Assembly: GCA_036571765.1 (NCBI GenBank) | Contig: BROE01000017.1 | Coordinates: 755,778 to 819,777, forward strand | DNA from: Plecoglossus altivelis | Taxonomy: Eukaryota; Chordata; Actinopteri; Osmeriformes; Plecoglossidae | DNA length: 64,000 nt | Direction: 5' to 3' | Shown here: positions 10,826 through 21,590 of the stretch, piece by piece | How the letters are laid out: each line of letters opens with the position of its first letter | Numbering within the stretch: position 1 is the stretch's first letter | Position numbers and translations under genes: made by a program | Notes under the pieces: generated by a model | What the model saw: only the letters and a program-made list of their open reading frames with translations | The model's database searches: none | Told to the model about the DNA's origin: nothing

Positions 10826-11349
10826 CTGGAGAGGGGAGGAGAGGTGGGAGGGAGGCAGGGATGGAGGGAGGGAGAGGTGAGAGGTGGCGAGGAGAGGGGA
10901 AAGAGGGAAAGGAGTGGAGAGGAGGAAGGGAGGGAGATGAGAAGTGGAGGGGGATGGACAGGAGGGAGGTGAGGTGAAATCGCGGAGGGGGGACCAAGAG
11001 CAGAGGAGATGAAAGGTGAAATGGGGGAGGAGAGAGGCGAGAGGGAGAGGAAAGTATAAGGGAGAGTAGTATGGAGGAGAGGGGAGAGTAAGGGGGGTAG
11101 ACGAGAGGAAAGAAGGAGCAGAGGAGGAACGGAGAAGCGCAGGAGCTAGAGGGAACGAGAGCAGATACCTAGGAGTGGGTCCACGTCTCTCTTGGGGTTG
11201 TAGAAGAATCCCTTCTCTCCGCAGACCAGGTAGAGGGCATCCACCAGGTGGGATCCACACAGGTGCTGAGGGGACGTAGCAGCCTGGGAGCTGGGGGGGC
11301 ACACAGCCAGCAGCACCAGCACAGACACAGCTTGGAACCAGAGGGACAT
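10674..11349 (-). CDS. ins: Preproinsulin
   Basis: Peptide hormone precursor made in pancreatic beta cells. Coding exons 11349-11169 and 10825-10674 join in phase 1 (donor CTAG|GTATCT, acceptor CTCCAG|GGTTCC) to give 110 residues. Signal peptide about 1-23; B chain from about 24 to K53 with C31 and C43 in HLCGSHLVDALYLVCGEKGF; dibasic K53-R54; C-peptide 55-87; dibasic K88-R89; A chain 90-110 beginning GIVEQCC, with C95, C96, C100 and C109. All six cysteines and both processing sites are intact. The B chain ends FFYNPK, as in teleosts. The ATG has a near-perfect context, GCCACCATG. The intron inside the C-peptide codon sits at the position standard for vertebrate insulin. Teleosts can have more than one insulin gene, and I cannot say which paralogue this is. 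Confidence 0.98.
10826..11168 (-). other. ins: ins intron 2, homopurine-biased
   Basis: 343-base intron, almost pure G/A on the plus strand and hence C/T on the coding strand, with GGAGAGG-type motifs throughout. It ends in CTCCAG. No coding content is supported. Confidence 0.9.
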
Positions 11350-11361
11350 GGTGGCGGAGAG
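11169..11361 (-). other. ins: ins exon 2
   Basis: Acceptor TGTGTCAG|CTCTCC at 11361 is followed by 12 untranslated bases and the ATG at 11349. It encodes the signal peptide, the B chain and the start of the C-peptide (DVDPLL). Confidence 0.93.
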
Positions 11362-11765
11362 CTGACACATACACACACAAAAAATGTAGGCAAACACATG
11401 TCAGTGCATCACATGGACACACAAAATCACACACACAGCATGTTACCAGTGGCAGCATTAGTATTTCAGTGAGTTACGCTGTGCACCATCTTTACAGCCT
11501 GCATTTGGGGAGTCTAGACTGTTCTCCCAACAGTCACGCATCAACCCAAGTCCACTTTCTCTTTGAGAAGTAACTTACGTACAGAGTTGTCCTGTCTGTC
11601 TGTCCCCTTCAACACAGTTCCTCAAAACGTGATAATCTCTACTGTTAAGCTCTCCAATAGACCTGGGTGTCCTACTACCATGACATCAAGTCTGAGGAGT
11701 AAACCTTCCGGTCTTTGTCCCCAACAGTGGTGATATCTGGAGGGGCCCCGAGGCTGGAGGATTAC

Positions 11766-11845
11766 CTGTGGAGGATGAGGTGAGGAGGAGATGATGGAGG
11801 ATCAGGTAGGTCTGGTAGAGATGCTGGAGAGCTGGATAGATTGAG
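11766..11845 (-). other. ins: ins untranslated exon 1
   Basis: Inferred 5' UTR exon. The 3' boundary is a CCACAG|GTAATC donor at 11766; the 5' end is placed 25-30 bases downstream of the TATA box and is approximate. The intron in the 5' UTR (11765-11362) matches the usual insulin gene structure. Confidence 0.65.
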
Positions 11846-11865
11846 GCAGATCGGTGGGACACTTC

Positions 11866-11875
11866 TTAATATATA
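11866..11875 (-). promoter_or_regulatory. ins: ins TATA box
   Basis: TATATATTAA on the minus strand, following a G run, about 100 bases upstream of the exon 1 donor. It predicts transcription start near 11840-11848. Confidence 0.82.
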
Positions 11876-11983
11876 CCCCCCATGGGTGGAGGTAGGTGAG
11901 GGATGGACCTGGAGCAGGCAATCTTGAGGATGGGGTTGGGGGAGGGACTCTAGCAGGGGTTGGGGGGTGCAGTTTTCTACTTT

Positions 11984-12065
11984 GTCAGCGGAAAAAACGA
12001 GAAGTGGCAATCCAATCAGTGCGCCTGGTTAGGTGTGTTTGTCTAACTAAGTGGCATCGCAGATG
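11984..12065 (-). promoter_or_regulatory. ins: ins upstream promoter motifs (MARE half-site, CCAAT, E-box)
   Basis: On the minus strand relative to a start near 11845: CGCTGAC (11984-11990, about -140), one base off the Maf half-site TGCTGAC; an inverted CCAAT (CCAATCAG on the plus strand, 12012-12019); and CCATCTG, a CANNTG E-box (CAGATG on the plus strand at 12060-12065, about -215). Vertebrate insulin promoters combine Maf, E-box (NeuroD/E47) and homeodomain sites. The matches are by eye and short. Confidence 0.45.
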
Positions 12066-12329
12066 GAACTGGGGTGGATCAGACATAACCGGAGGTGCTA
12101 CACTAGCTGAGGGTGTGTATGTGTGTGTGGTTGGATGGGTATGTTACTGTCATTTTCATGGGGGGGGGGTGGCCCTAACCAGAGGTCAGTCCAGTGAATT
12201 AGTGAGAAAGTGAGTCTGTAAATTGATGAATACATTTATGAGTGTGACTGAGTTAGTGTGTGACCAAGTAAATTAGTGAATGTGTGACCAAATGAATTTG
12301 AGAACATGCAACCGAGTGAATATTCATAT

Positions 12330-12353
12330 TCTCTGAATATGAGTATTCAGAGA
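12330..12353. repeat. Perfect 10-bp inverted repeat upstream of ins
   Basis: TCTCTGAATA and its exact reverse complement are separated by TGAG, giving a 10-bp stem with a 4-base loop about 490 bases upstream of the ins start. Confidence 0.85.
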
Positions 12354-12368
12354 TTATATTAGTGAGTG

Positions 12369-12421
12369 TATGAATAAATGAATGAATGAATGAATGACTG
12401 AATGAATGAATGAATGAATAC
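12369..12421. repeat. (GAAT)n microsatellite
   Basis: About thirteen GAAT/AATG units with one ACTG interruption. Confidence 0.92.
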
Positions 12422-13005
12422 GAAAATATTGAGTGAGAGGGTGAGAATGACAGAGTTATTGTGTGTGTCTGAGGGAAAGAGAAAGAGGGTGAGAGAGAGC
12501 GAGAGCTCTGCTTGTAAAATGTTTCCTGTTAGTTCAGGGCATGTAGGATGGCGTGCTGCTGGCCTGATTTACTGTTGACACAAGAGAAAGATATGCTGTT
12601 GTTGTGATTGCTTATTGACACAGTGGCCATTAGAGATGATGGAGAAGAAGAAGAGGATCTATTAGTGACCGCTTCCTGTTGTGATGTCACAGTGGGCATC
12701 ATTCAACACAGGACTGATGACAAAGTGCATAATATAACACCTGATGTTCAGAAGGAGAGTGTGGTTGGCTCATACAGTCGTTGAGTTCCCAGGAAAAATT
12801 TAGATTAAGGGCTCTACTTTCCAGATTGTTCAAAGTCAGCAATGAATGCAGTGGTGAACAATCACTCCATTTATTTGCTTTTGTCCAGAATTTAAATTAT
12901 CTTTTACAAAACCCTTGAAATTAATAGAGCGTAAACTAGAAGGTTCTTCTCCTCCACAGTCCTGTGTTTTTCTGTGTTCTGCGGCGTACACGCTCAGAGG
13001 ACCTT

Positions 13006-13674
13006 CTAGTCTCTGGCAATGGTCTTCATATGCTTGCGCAGTCCACATTTGATGACATATGTGCCCAAGACCTTGTGACACAGTAGAACATTCCGTACAA
13101 GATCAGAACACATAGAGAGTTTTTATAATGCCTTGGAGGAAACAACATTCAAATGAGCTCCAGAAAATTAACTCTAACAAACCACAACTTGCGAGAAAGA
13201 TGCTTACCAGCATTATGCAGGAGCATGTTGACTTTTTAAACAGAGGAACCAATGACAGCAACTGTATCATTTCGTCTACATTGAAGGACGTGTGATGGTC
13301 TTGTTTGTTACATAGTCTGACAGAGAAAGAGAAGGGTTAAAGTCATTGGGGGTGCTGGATTCATAAAACATGTCAGTCGTCTTGTAAAAGGGCTGATGTA
13401 CACCATTAGCAGACTCACATAAGAATATGCTTCCCAGCCACCTGGAGGTGCAGGAAGACATCTCTGACAATAACAGAGGTTTCTGGGAAGTGACTGCTAA
13501 TGACTGAAGAGTCTACCACAAATACCAGACCATGGAACCTGTGGTATTTCTCCAACCAGAGGACTCAGGCACCAGGACCTCCAGGCATGTCTAGCAGGGC
13601 CACCTGCCAGCCAATCGGACACAGCTCTGCCACAGAGATAGCAGGAGAATTCTGCTTTGCTGCCACGTTGTCAC
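13006..13674 (-). pseudogene. ARL13-like small GTPase pseudogene
   Basis: Minus-strand remains of an ADP-ribosylation-factor-like gene of ARL13 type. After an acceptor-like CTCACAG (boundary 13675/13674) the frame reads a switch I/II-like region: VALLDMPGGPGA, an in-frame TGA (13565-13567, most simply a CGA to TGA change), then WLEKYHRFHGLVFVVDSS and, further on, VAGKHILM. These align by eye with the LLD.PGG.G, YGVIFVVDSSD and ISGKPILVLANKQD blocks of ARL13 proteins. A separate piece (13050-13006) reads CGLRKHMKTIARD and stops, resembling the ARL13 region KKGL..LL..IARDF. The P-loop and the NKQD guanine-specificity motif are not seen. A retained splice acceptor suggests a decayed gene and not a retrocopy. 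ARL family fairly likely, ARL13 subtype less so. Confidence 0.5.
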
Positions 13675-13699
13675 CTGTGAGACAGACAGAGCGCAAGTC

Positions 13700-14680
13700 A
13701 AGTTTGGCTTATTCTACACTCTGAATGGGATTGCCACCTGCAATCAATCAGTTTACCTCCTGTTTTAACTTGGAATAGAGATGTCCATCTTCTCAGCACC
13801 ATTTTCTCCAATCATCATCAGTCACTTCCCTTTTGGGGAGCAACAAAAACAACAACAAAAAATGTTTGATAAATAAATATATTATGATTCCTCTAACATC
13901 AATATCATTTATACCAATACCAATATTGCATTAATTTGTTTATAACGTTTTTAATAACAAGATGATTCTAACAAATCTATCTCTGGCAGTATCATAAATG
14001 AAACAGTACCATTTGCAAACTTAAAATGTGGCCCTAAAAACAGAAAGAAATATTTTGGGAAAACTTGCTAATTGAACTGGTTTACTAGATGCGATCTTTA
14101 TGTGTCAGTAACAACAGTGATTGTCAGTCACATTAGCACTCTCAAATATAAGAGACAATATTGTTTATGCATCACCAAAGGCAGGTGCACTAACACCCAA
14201 AGAAATGAAAACTACTACATTTAAACTTGGCCGTAGTCAACCAATGAAAGCAATGAAAATATGATAAACATCCTGAGACACAAGATAATATATGATACGG
14301 TATACTAAACATTTAATACACATATTAACATAGACTAACCTAATAGCTTAAAATAACCCAAGATAAGTAGGGTACTTAGTACAAGATTGTTAATACAGTC
14401 GCTGAAAATAACAGTGTTAAAAGTGGCTAGTGAGAAGTTTCAACAGTGTATCAATGTCCATATCAAGCGCTGAACTACTTCAATTATACTTGTAAATGTA
14501 AACGATTATTCGTATCCCGTGTTCATGGAATAGCTTTGCTTCAAAGGGGGTCATTAGTTGTGAATGAATGCAATTTAAGGAAATGCGTGAAAATGTCATT
14601 GGAAGAAAAAAAACATAGGATAGGCCCAATTTCTCCTTTTTGGTGGAACTGTTTCAACTATACAAGGCTGCCACAGAGAA
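13700..14680. other. AT-rich sequence without genes
   Basis: No coding potential seen. High A/T with few CpG; probably old repeats. Confidence 0.5.
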
Positions 14681-14945
14681 TATCACCATGTCCTCTTGCA
14701 CTAAGCATGAGAGAAAAGACCCTGTTTCATTCTACACTTCACTTGGTATTTTGAAGTGTAAATGAGCAGCAACAAATATGTATATTTTTTTAAAAATCTA
14801 TAACATCTTCATAGATAGTAAATATACATACTTATTTTCAATATACAGAAATATCAGTCAAGTACACCCAGGAAAATGTTTGAAATGTTCAGATGTTTGA
14901 TAGTAGTTTAAACATAGATTTAGAGTTGTCATAGTAAAAAAAAGC
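14680..14945 (+). repeat. Dispersed repeat family, copy A
   Basis: Shares with the segment at 44640-45180 the sequence around TATCACCAT, TTTCATT.TACACTT and GTATTTTGAAGTGTAAA, and with 32430-32580 a long similarity through TACACCCA, ATGTTT, GTTTGATA.TAGTTTAAAC and AGTAAAAAAA. No coding content. Family unknown; it looks old. Confidence 0.7.
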
Positions 14946-16880
14946 AACGGACATATTTAAAATTTGAATAATGTTTGAATAAAATCAAGACTTTCAAATC
15001 ACATGAGCCAATATTTGATTCATGATAGAACATACACAACATAATGTTACATAATGTTATCTATGATAGCATTGCATTAATATCTGTGATGTTCTATTGA
15101 TTCAGCTTTTCTGGAATTCAGGTGTACCTTTCTAGTAATACAGTGTATGCAATAAATATGCACTACAATACAAAACGTAAAATGTTTATTACATATGTTT
15201 CAGTTGGTTTCTATTGTTTGATGTAGTGTGAGGTGTTCTCTGACATGATGTAGGCCAAGACATAATCCAATACAAGTTTAATGGTTCCTATGTTATATCC
15301 AAAACAATACGTATTTTCTCTTCTAGGTTATCAAAATCTTTCAATGTTAGCAGTAAACAGTGGAAACAGCATTCTGTAGCTCTTTCATATTTTTGACTGT
15401 GAAGCAACAACATTGTTTCAGTCTCAAATTCACCTGACCTATAATGTTTGTATTTATTTTTGTTTTGTGAACAGTTTTCTATTACCAAGTTGTGAGGACT
15501 CTCCCACTTTCTTGCTCTCTTTCTGTCTCTCAGGTCCTTAATGGAAAACAGTGGAAAGGTTTGAGAATCATAAAGTCACGCAAAGTCTGTTCGTAACCCT
15601 CCACCTCAGGGAAAACTGTGGTCTACAGAGTAGTTCCCTGCAGCAGTACAATTACACAGCAGTAGATGGCAGACTCACCACACTCAGCAACAGCATAGCA
15701 GCCACATTTTTTTCTTCCTGCTAAAAACTCCAAACAACAACATGGGTTCATAGCCCATTGCGTCCTTTCTTCCTCCCCTATCTTCAGAACCAGTGCTTGT
15801 TTGCCTGCATGCATGCCTTTGCCTGTAAATGTGTGATCAGTCTTAAGTTGAGAGCCCTGCTGTGAGAGCTAAATGTCCTGGTGACACACACTGTAGACAG
15901 GCTGGTTCCTTCAAGACCAGGAAGGCTGCTGTGGTCTTTGCCCACAGCAGCACAGATGGGTACAAATGAGCTTCTAGTGAAATGGACGGTGAACTGGCCC
16001 GATGCAGATGGAAATATTTACATAAAGTCTTAATTAAAATGGAATTTAATTTGTAATTTACAAGTGAAAAGATAATTGTTTAAATTTAATTAAACCTTTT
16101 TTCTTTTTCAGCCAAGTGTATAAAAACATTAGAGAGGAGGAGAGCAGTTATATTTAAAGAGGTGTTCTGCAGTTAGTAACCCTTGAAAACACATTTCAAA
16201 TTAAATACAAACTTAAAAACCCCTTGGCATTCGTATCTTTAGGCCAGATCATTCTTCTTATATTATTTCAGCTATTTCAAATAAAATGGAATAGGTAAAT
16301 TGCATGATGGATGCATGTTGGTAGTCTGCATATGATAATCTGGATTTATTACCTTGGTGTGACCCAGTGTGACCTCACCTAGTGGTGTCACTTCCTGCTC
16401 CAGTCTCACTCTTGTTGTATCATCACTGGCTGTTTATCAATACAAAGAACAGCAATAACACACTTGTGTTCTTGAGAAGAATGTTGTTGACCAAGTCACC
16501 AACTCATGGATCCTTGATAAAAGGGGCTATCTGGGCATTTGAAGCATTCTTGGTCAATTGTGTTGTTTGAATTGTATTTGACTATGAAAGATTACATCAA
16601 ACGAGTTCACAAGAACATAGGAAGAATTCAACTGGCAAATGACCACTGATTAGTGCTCATACAAGTTCCTGTTTCTGGTGGATTGTTCCCAGGTTACTTG
16701 GGGACACCAGAAATTTCAAGGACCTAAGATGTTTATAAAAAATGTAAAAAAAATTGATCTTAATTACGCAATAATGACAGTACTTTGGTAGGAAAACAAC
16801 ATCCATCCACCAAGGTAGACGAAGAGACAGGTTAGAGAATGACTCTCTCGTGAAGACAAATGGTTTCAGCCTGTGATTTG
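14946..16880. other. AT-rich intergenic sequence
   Basis: No exon or RNA gene recognised. The block at 16000-16110 is rich in TAATT/AATTA and lacks simple-repeat structure, so it could be a conserved non-coding element. Confidence 0.45.
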
Positions 16881-16889
16881 GTGATCCTA

Positions 16890-16992
16890 CTACGAATGAT
16901 CTCTGTTTCTTTCTTTCTTGCTCTCTCACTTTCTCTCCATGTTCTTGTTTCTCCTCTCTCTTTCTCTCTCTCTCTCTCTTTCTCTCTCTCGG
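16890..16992. repeat. CT-rich microsatellite
   Basis: TCTC/TTTC tract; short open frames across it are artefacts. Confidence 0.85.
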
Positions 16993-17659
16993 CCTTTATC
17001 TTTGTCCTCCTTTCTCAACTATTGCAGGCCTCAGTTGCACAGAGAGCTGCTCTGATTGGCTGTGCTGCTGCTCTCCTCAAATAAGAAGCAACAGATATGT
17101 CCCTTTCACCATGTGGTCTCCAGCGCCAGCTTCAGTAAGATGAACAGAGAAACGAGAGAAAGCTGTTCCATGTCTGCTGTGATCAAGTGTTCCCTTCTAA
17201 TGTGAACTTCCTGTTTGTGAAAAGGCCTCAGTCAGTGAGTCACGCATGAGTGCGAGTGCCTATCCTGTTTGATGGGCTGTGATTGAACTGATTTGAGGAG
17301 GAGGGAACAGGTGAGGAGCTGAGAGGAGGGGAGGCGGAAAAGAGCAGACCGGAGGGAAAGAAGTAGAAGAGGACAGAGAGGAGGTCAAGAGAGGAGGGCA
17401 GAATGGCAAGAGGAGAGGAGGAGGGCAGTGAGGAGAAGACAAGGACAGAGAGAAGTGTAGTGCCTGGTATGTCTGGTTAAAAAGCCAGCATGTCTGAGGA
17501 AAAAGCACATCAACACCTTGTTCTACACAGCATAATCACAGATAAGATGGAACAACAAACTACGCTCATCAATTATAGTAATGTCTATGTGCTGGGAGAG
17601 CAATAGCTTTCTATCTCTCCCACTGTCCTTCTATGTCCCTATCCATCCCCCCTCACTTT

Positions 17660-17745
17660 ACTTCCATCTTTGTCCCTCTCTCTCTCTCTCTCTCTCTCTC
17701 TCCCCCCCCTCCTCATCTCTCTCCGGTCATACGTCTCTCTTTATT
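17660..17745. repeat. CT-rich microsatellite
   Basis: (TC)n of about 14 units followed by a short C run and TCTC-rich sequence. Confidence 0.85.
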
Positions 17746-17774
17746 TAGCCGGTCTCTCTTAGGCCTTTTAAGAG

Positions 17775-17945
17775 ACTGGGCACAGTGAGACACAGCAGTA
17801 AATTAAATTAATGTTAGCCTTTTTCTCAATCATTCATCATTCCTATAAAATGATTAGAGCGGTTGTAAGTACATCGTTAAAAGCGCACAGTATAATAGAG
17901 CCATTAAAAAGTCATTAAATCCAGCCTTGCATGAAGGACTGACAG
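17775..17945. promoter_or_regulatory. Candidate conserved non-coding element
   Basis: Unique, balanced, repeat-free block with several ATTA/TAAT cores, bounded by low-complexity DNA. No coding frame. Resembles developmental enhancers only in style; conservation is untested. Confidence 0.3.
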
Positions 17946-18879
17946 GAGAGAGATGGAGAATGGGGGGGGGGTCAAAATAGAAAATGTCAACTATTATCGG
18001 AGAGGTTGAGAGGATGTCCAAGAGCACGTTCACAATGTAAACAAAGCAAATAAGGTGGCTCCTATTCACCTTCAGGTCATTCATGTTTAGTGATTCACAG
18101 TGCTGACCTATGGAGAGATGTGTGCTTGAGATCATTTTGTTAGCATTTGACAAGGATCCAGAAATATAAGCAAATCTTATGATATGCAGATTGCTTGCAC
18201 ATTTCTCCACTGTGTCAAATAGTAACAAACGATTAGCCCCTATGCACTTTTATGTCTGTGTGTCTCCATCTCCCTGTTATATTGTCAGAAGTTCCAAGCT
18301 ATTGTAACAAGATATTGATTACATTTGTATAAACAGCTTTACAGTTCAGATTCCAATAATAAAAAATCTTCACACAGTCATGAGTCTCTTGTACTGTACT
18401 GTATAATAGGGCATAATTCCATTAACATCATCAGTATTAACTTGTCAAACTAAACTACCAAGCACATCATAGTTAACACAACATTCAGCCTTCAAAACAG
18501 CCTAAACAGTCAGCCAGACTGGCTTGCTAGTCGACATAACATTCTCACACTCTGGACTAGTCTTACAGTACTATAGCAGTCAAGCATGGCCATCAGACAA
18601 GCCGTAACAGTCGCTAGTAAGCTAACTTAACTGACAGGCAATGTCAGCTAGATTTTGTCAGATAGATGGCATGGGATCATTTAATCTGTCAGTCAGGAAG
18701 CTGGCTAGCATAACAATCAGCCAATCAGACAGTCATCATTCTATTTAACTAGCAAAGGAGTCAGTCATTGAGCTAGCTAGCTTACAGTCAGGCAATCAGT
18801 CGGTTAGTCAGCTACTGTGTCTAGCAGTCAGGCAGCCAAATAGACGGACAAGCCATCCCCTCCAGGCGATTGTCCAGGT

Positions 18880-19060
18880 CCTACATAATTGACTGCTTTT
18901 CCTAATGGGAAAACTTGCTTAAGCCTTAAAAAAAATGTTCATTATGTGATTGTATCTTGAGTTCCTAAGTTCGTTAATAAACAATTAGGAGAGCAGTGGA
19001 GTGGGTAATTTGATGAAGAGGTGATAAAAACTTTCACTGGTTAGTCCTTCTCTTCTTAGA
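18880..19060. promoter_or_regulatory. Candidate conserved non-coding element
   Basis: Repeat-free block with TTAATAAACAATTAGG, GGTAATTTGATG and similar homeodomain-like motifs, ending at a GT microsatellite. No coding frame. Function is inferred from composition only. Confidence 0.3.
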
Positions 19061-19064
19061 GGCC

Positions 19065-19066
<2 letters not shown>

Positions 19067-19125
<59 letters not shown>

Positions 19126-19138
19126 TGCGTGCGTGGAG
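19067..19138. repeat. (GT)n microsatellite
   Basis: About 27 GT units then GCGT variants. Confidence 0.95.
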
Positions 19139-19444
19139 AGAGAGCAGCTTTAAACAGAACAAGTCTCTAGGGATTTTTTCACATCAATCATAGCCTAAGC
19201 CTCACAGAGACACACACACACTCTGAATGGCTAAACTGGTTAATTGGTAGACCATTGTTTTCAGTGTTGTGTAGTAGGAGCCATTTATATCCGATTTGGC
19301 TGCAGTTGCAGAACATTTGTCTGTGTATGAGGCCAAGCCTCATACATGCATAGTATAAAAGTCAAATATTCACAAAATTTTCCAGTCATTCATTCACTTA
19401 TGTTTTTCAATCCACCAAGGCCACATTTCTGTAACCTGAGTGTT

Positions 19445-19446
<2 letters not shown>

Positions 19447-19489
<43 letters not shown>

Positions 19490-19492
19490 ATG
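19447..19492. repeat. (GT)n microsatellite
   Basis: GT tract with a short GCGCGC interruption. Confidence 0.92.
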
Positions 19493-19859
19493 CATGAGTG
19501 CGCACATGTCGGTGTACCAGCCTTATTAATAGGTTGTCTCACGGCTTGCTCACAGTGCTTCGTATCCATTAGCTCAGCTGGCGGCGGGAACCTAGCACAT
19601 GCTGCTGGCTGACTGGGTCCTGCGCCACGCAGGGCTGCTCAGTGATGCTAGCGTGTTGCAGTGAGAGCGCACGCCTGTCATGTTTGATCCTGCATATCTG
19701 TCTGTCTGATTAGCAGGCTTGCCAGACCTAGATATATGCTCCATAAATGTGTGGGTGTATCTGTATCGCTGTGAGTGTGTGTGTAGTGTGTGAGACTAAC
19801 TGGTGTCCAGCAAGAATATCAATCTGATCTGTACACCTGATTCTGGACTTCTCTGTCTG

Positions 19860-20172
19860 GTCCATCCCCCATTTATCTATCTTTCTCTCCATTACTCTTC
19901 CTCTTCTCTTTGCCTCTCACACTAATTCTCTCTTTCCCCCTTTCTCTCACTTTAAACTGATCTCTCTCCCTTTTTTCTTTGCCTCACTTCCTGTCTCTTT
20001 CCCTCTCCATCCCCCTTTCTCTCCCTTGCTTTTTCCCCATTCCTCTCCCTTTCCCACTTCTTTATACTCTCCATTCCTCCCTTCCTCTCCTCTCCCCTTC
20101 TCCTCATCTCTCCCTCTCTCCTCTTTTCTTCTCTTTCCCTCCCCTTTTCTCCTCTTCTCTCGTCTCTTGCAG
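19860..20172. repeat. Homopyrimidine-biased tract
   Basis: CT-rich on the plus strand with CCCTCTCC-type motifs. The Arg/Glu-rich frames on the minus strand follow from composition. Confidence 0.85.
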
Positions 20173-20479
20173 GAACAGTGTGAGTTGTGAAGGCTATTGG
20201 GGAGTGCATAGCACACACACACTCACACATCCACTTCGGACATCCCAGAAGTCTTCCTGTCATTCTGGGGGTCCTCAGCATGACCAGCCAAGCACACAGA
20301 GGGAGCCAACTCCCCAGCCTGTCTAAAAAGCCTTTCTATGTCACTCTGTCACTCAGAACTTCATCTCCCTGTCTCTCTAGCTCTTTCATTACTTATCTCT
20401 CTCTCTCTATCTGTCTTTCATTGGGTTTTAGGTCTATAACAGACTGTCCTGGGCTGTTTGTCCTTTCACAAACTCTCAG

Positions 20480-20580
20480 GTATGGATTGTCTGCCTGCCA
20501 GCCTCCCTGCCTGTGTGCCTTGCTGTCTGTATGTCTGTCTGCCCGCATGTCCTGCCGTCTGCATGCATGCCGTGCCAGTC
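20480..20580. repeat. CTGT/CTGC-rich degenerate repeat
   Basis: TGCCTGCC, CTGTCTGT and GCATGCATGCC units. Confidence 0.75.
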
Positions 20581-20754
20581 TAGGAGTTGAGACTAGGTCT
20601 TCCTCTAGGGGGCAGCACATCACCAAAAGCCTTGGTTGGTTTTAGAGGTCATTGAGCCATTTGAATGTGAGATCAGTCAGACAAGAGAGACCTGGTTCAG
20701 ATGCGGCTATGTGGTCCTGTAGAGTAGCAACACCATGTATGTCCTCCCCTCTAG

Positions 20755-21085
20755 ATGGAGGACGGAGGAATGGAGAGGGAGGAGAGAAAAGAGGAGGAGA
20801 CGGTAGGAGAGTGGAGGGGAAGAGAGATGAGGAGGGTAGGTAAGGAGAGAGGAGGGGAGGGTTGGATAGAAGAGGAGGGTAGGTTAAGAGAGAGGAGAGG
20901 AGGGTAGGAGAGCGATAGGGAGGGTAGGAGAGAGAAGCTTAAGGTAGGGTAGGGAAGGGTAGGGATTGAAAAAAGGAATGGAGAGGGGGGAAAGAGGAGG
21001 TAAGGTTAAGAGAGAGTTGAGGAGAGGAGGGTAGGAGAGAGGAGAGGAAGGCAGGGTATGGAAGGAGAGAGGATGGTAGGAGAGG
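20755..21085. repeat. Homopurine-biased tract with GGTAGGAGAG units
   Basis: GA-rich, with a loose tandem of GAGGAGGGTAGGAGAGA. No coding content. Confidence 0.85.
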
Positions 21086-21309
21086 AAAGAAACATAAGAG
21101 AGGATTTACCACAGAGTAGGACTACAGAGGGGAGGATAGAAGATAGAAGATGGAAGAGAAATTCTGACATAAACAAGCAGCAAAGTCTGAGTCTGTTAGC
21201 TGAGCACTTTCACTGCTGTATAATTGCCTGTTCAGACCTCCTGAGTAAGTGGTCCCAGTCAGGCAAAAACTTCCTCTCTCTCTTTTTCTTTTACTCCCTC
21301 TTCCCCCCC

Positions 21310-21360
21310 CCCAGACACATACATACTCACCCTTATACTCACACACACACACACACACAT
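21310..21360. repeat. (CA)n microsatellite
   Basis: Interrupted CA tract following an eight-base C run. Confidence 0.85.
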
Positions 21361-21477
21361 TTTGGAATAAAAAAGTCCCATTTTGTACACATACTTTGTT
21401 GGTGTGTGAATGACCCATACGGCATAATCTCAGTCCTGGCTCCACACAAGTACTACACACACGTGTCCAATCACACC

Positions 21478-21590
21478 TCACATCCAACATGAAACACCCT
21501 ACATCCAACATCCCACACCCCACACACAAAATCCAACACCCCCCATCTAACATCCTACATACAACACCCCACCCCACATAAAACTCCAAC
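21478..21590. repeat. CATCCAACACCCC degenerate repeat
   Basis: About eight diverged units of CATCCAACA with CCCCAC spacers. Confidence 0.75.

Noticed and set aside
10751..11458. 235-residue open frame on the minus strand across the insulin gene
   Set aside because: It is a shadow frame running through exon 2, the CT-rich intron and exon 3 in the wrong phase.
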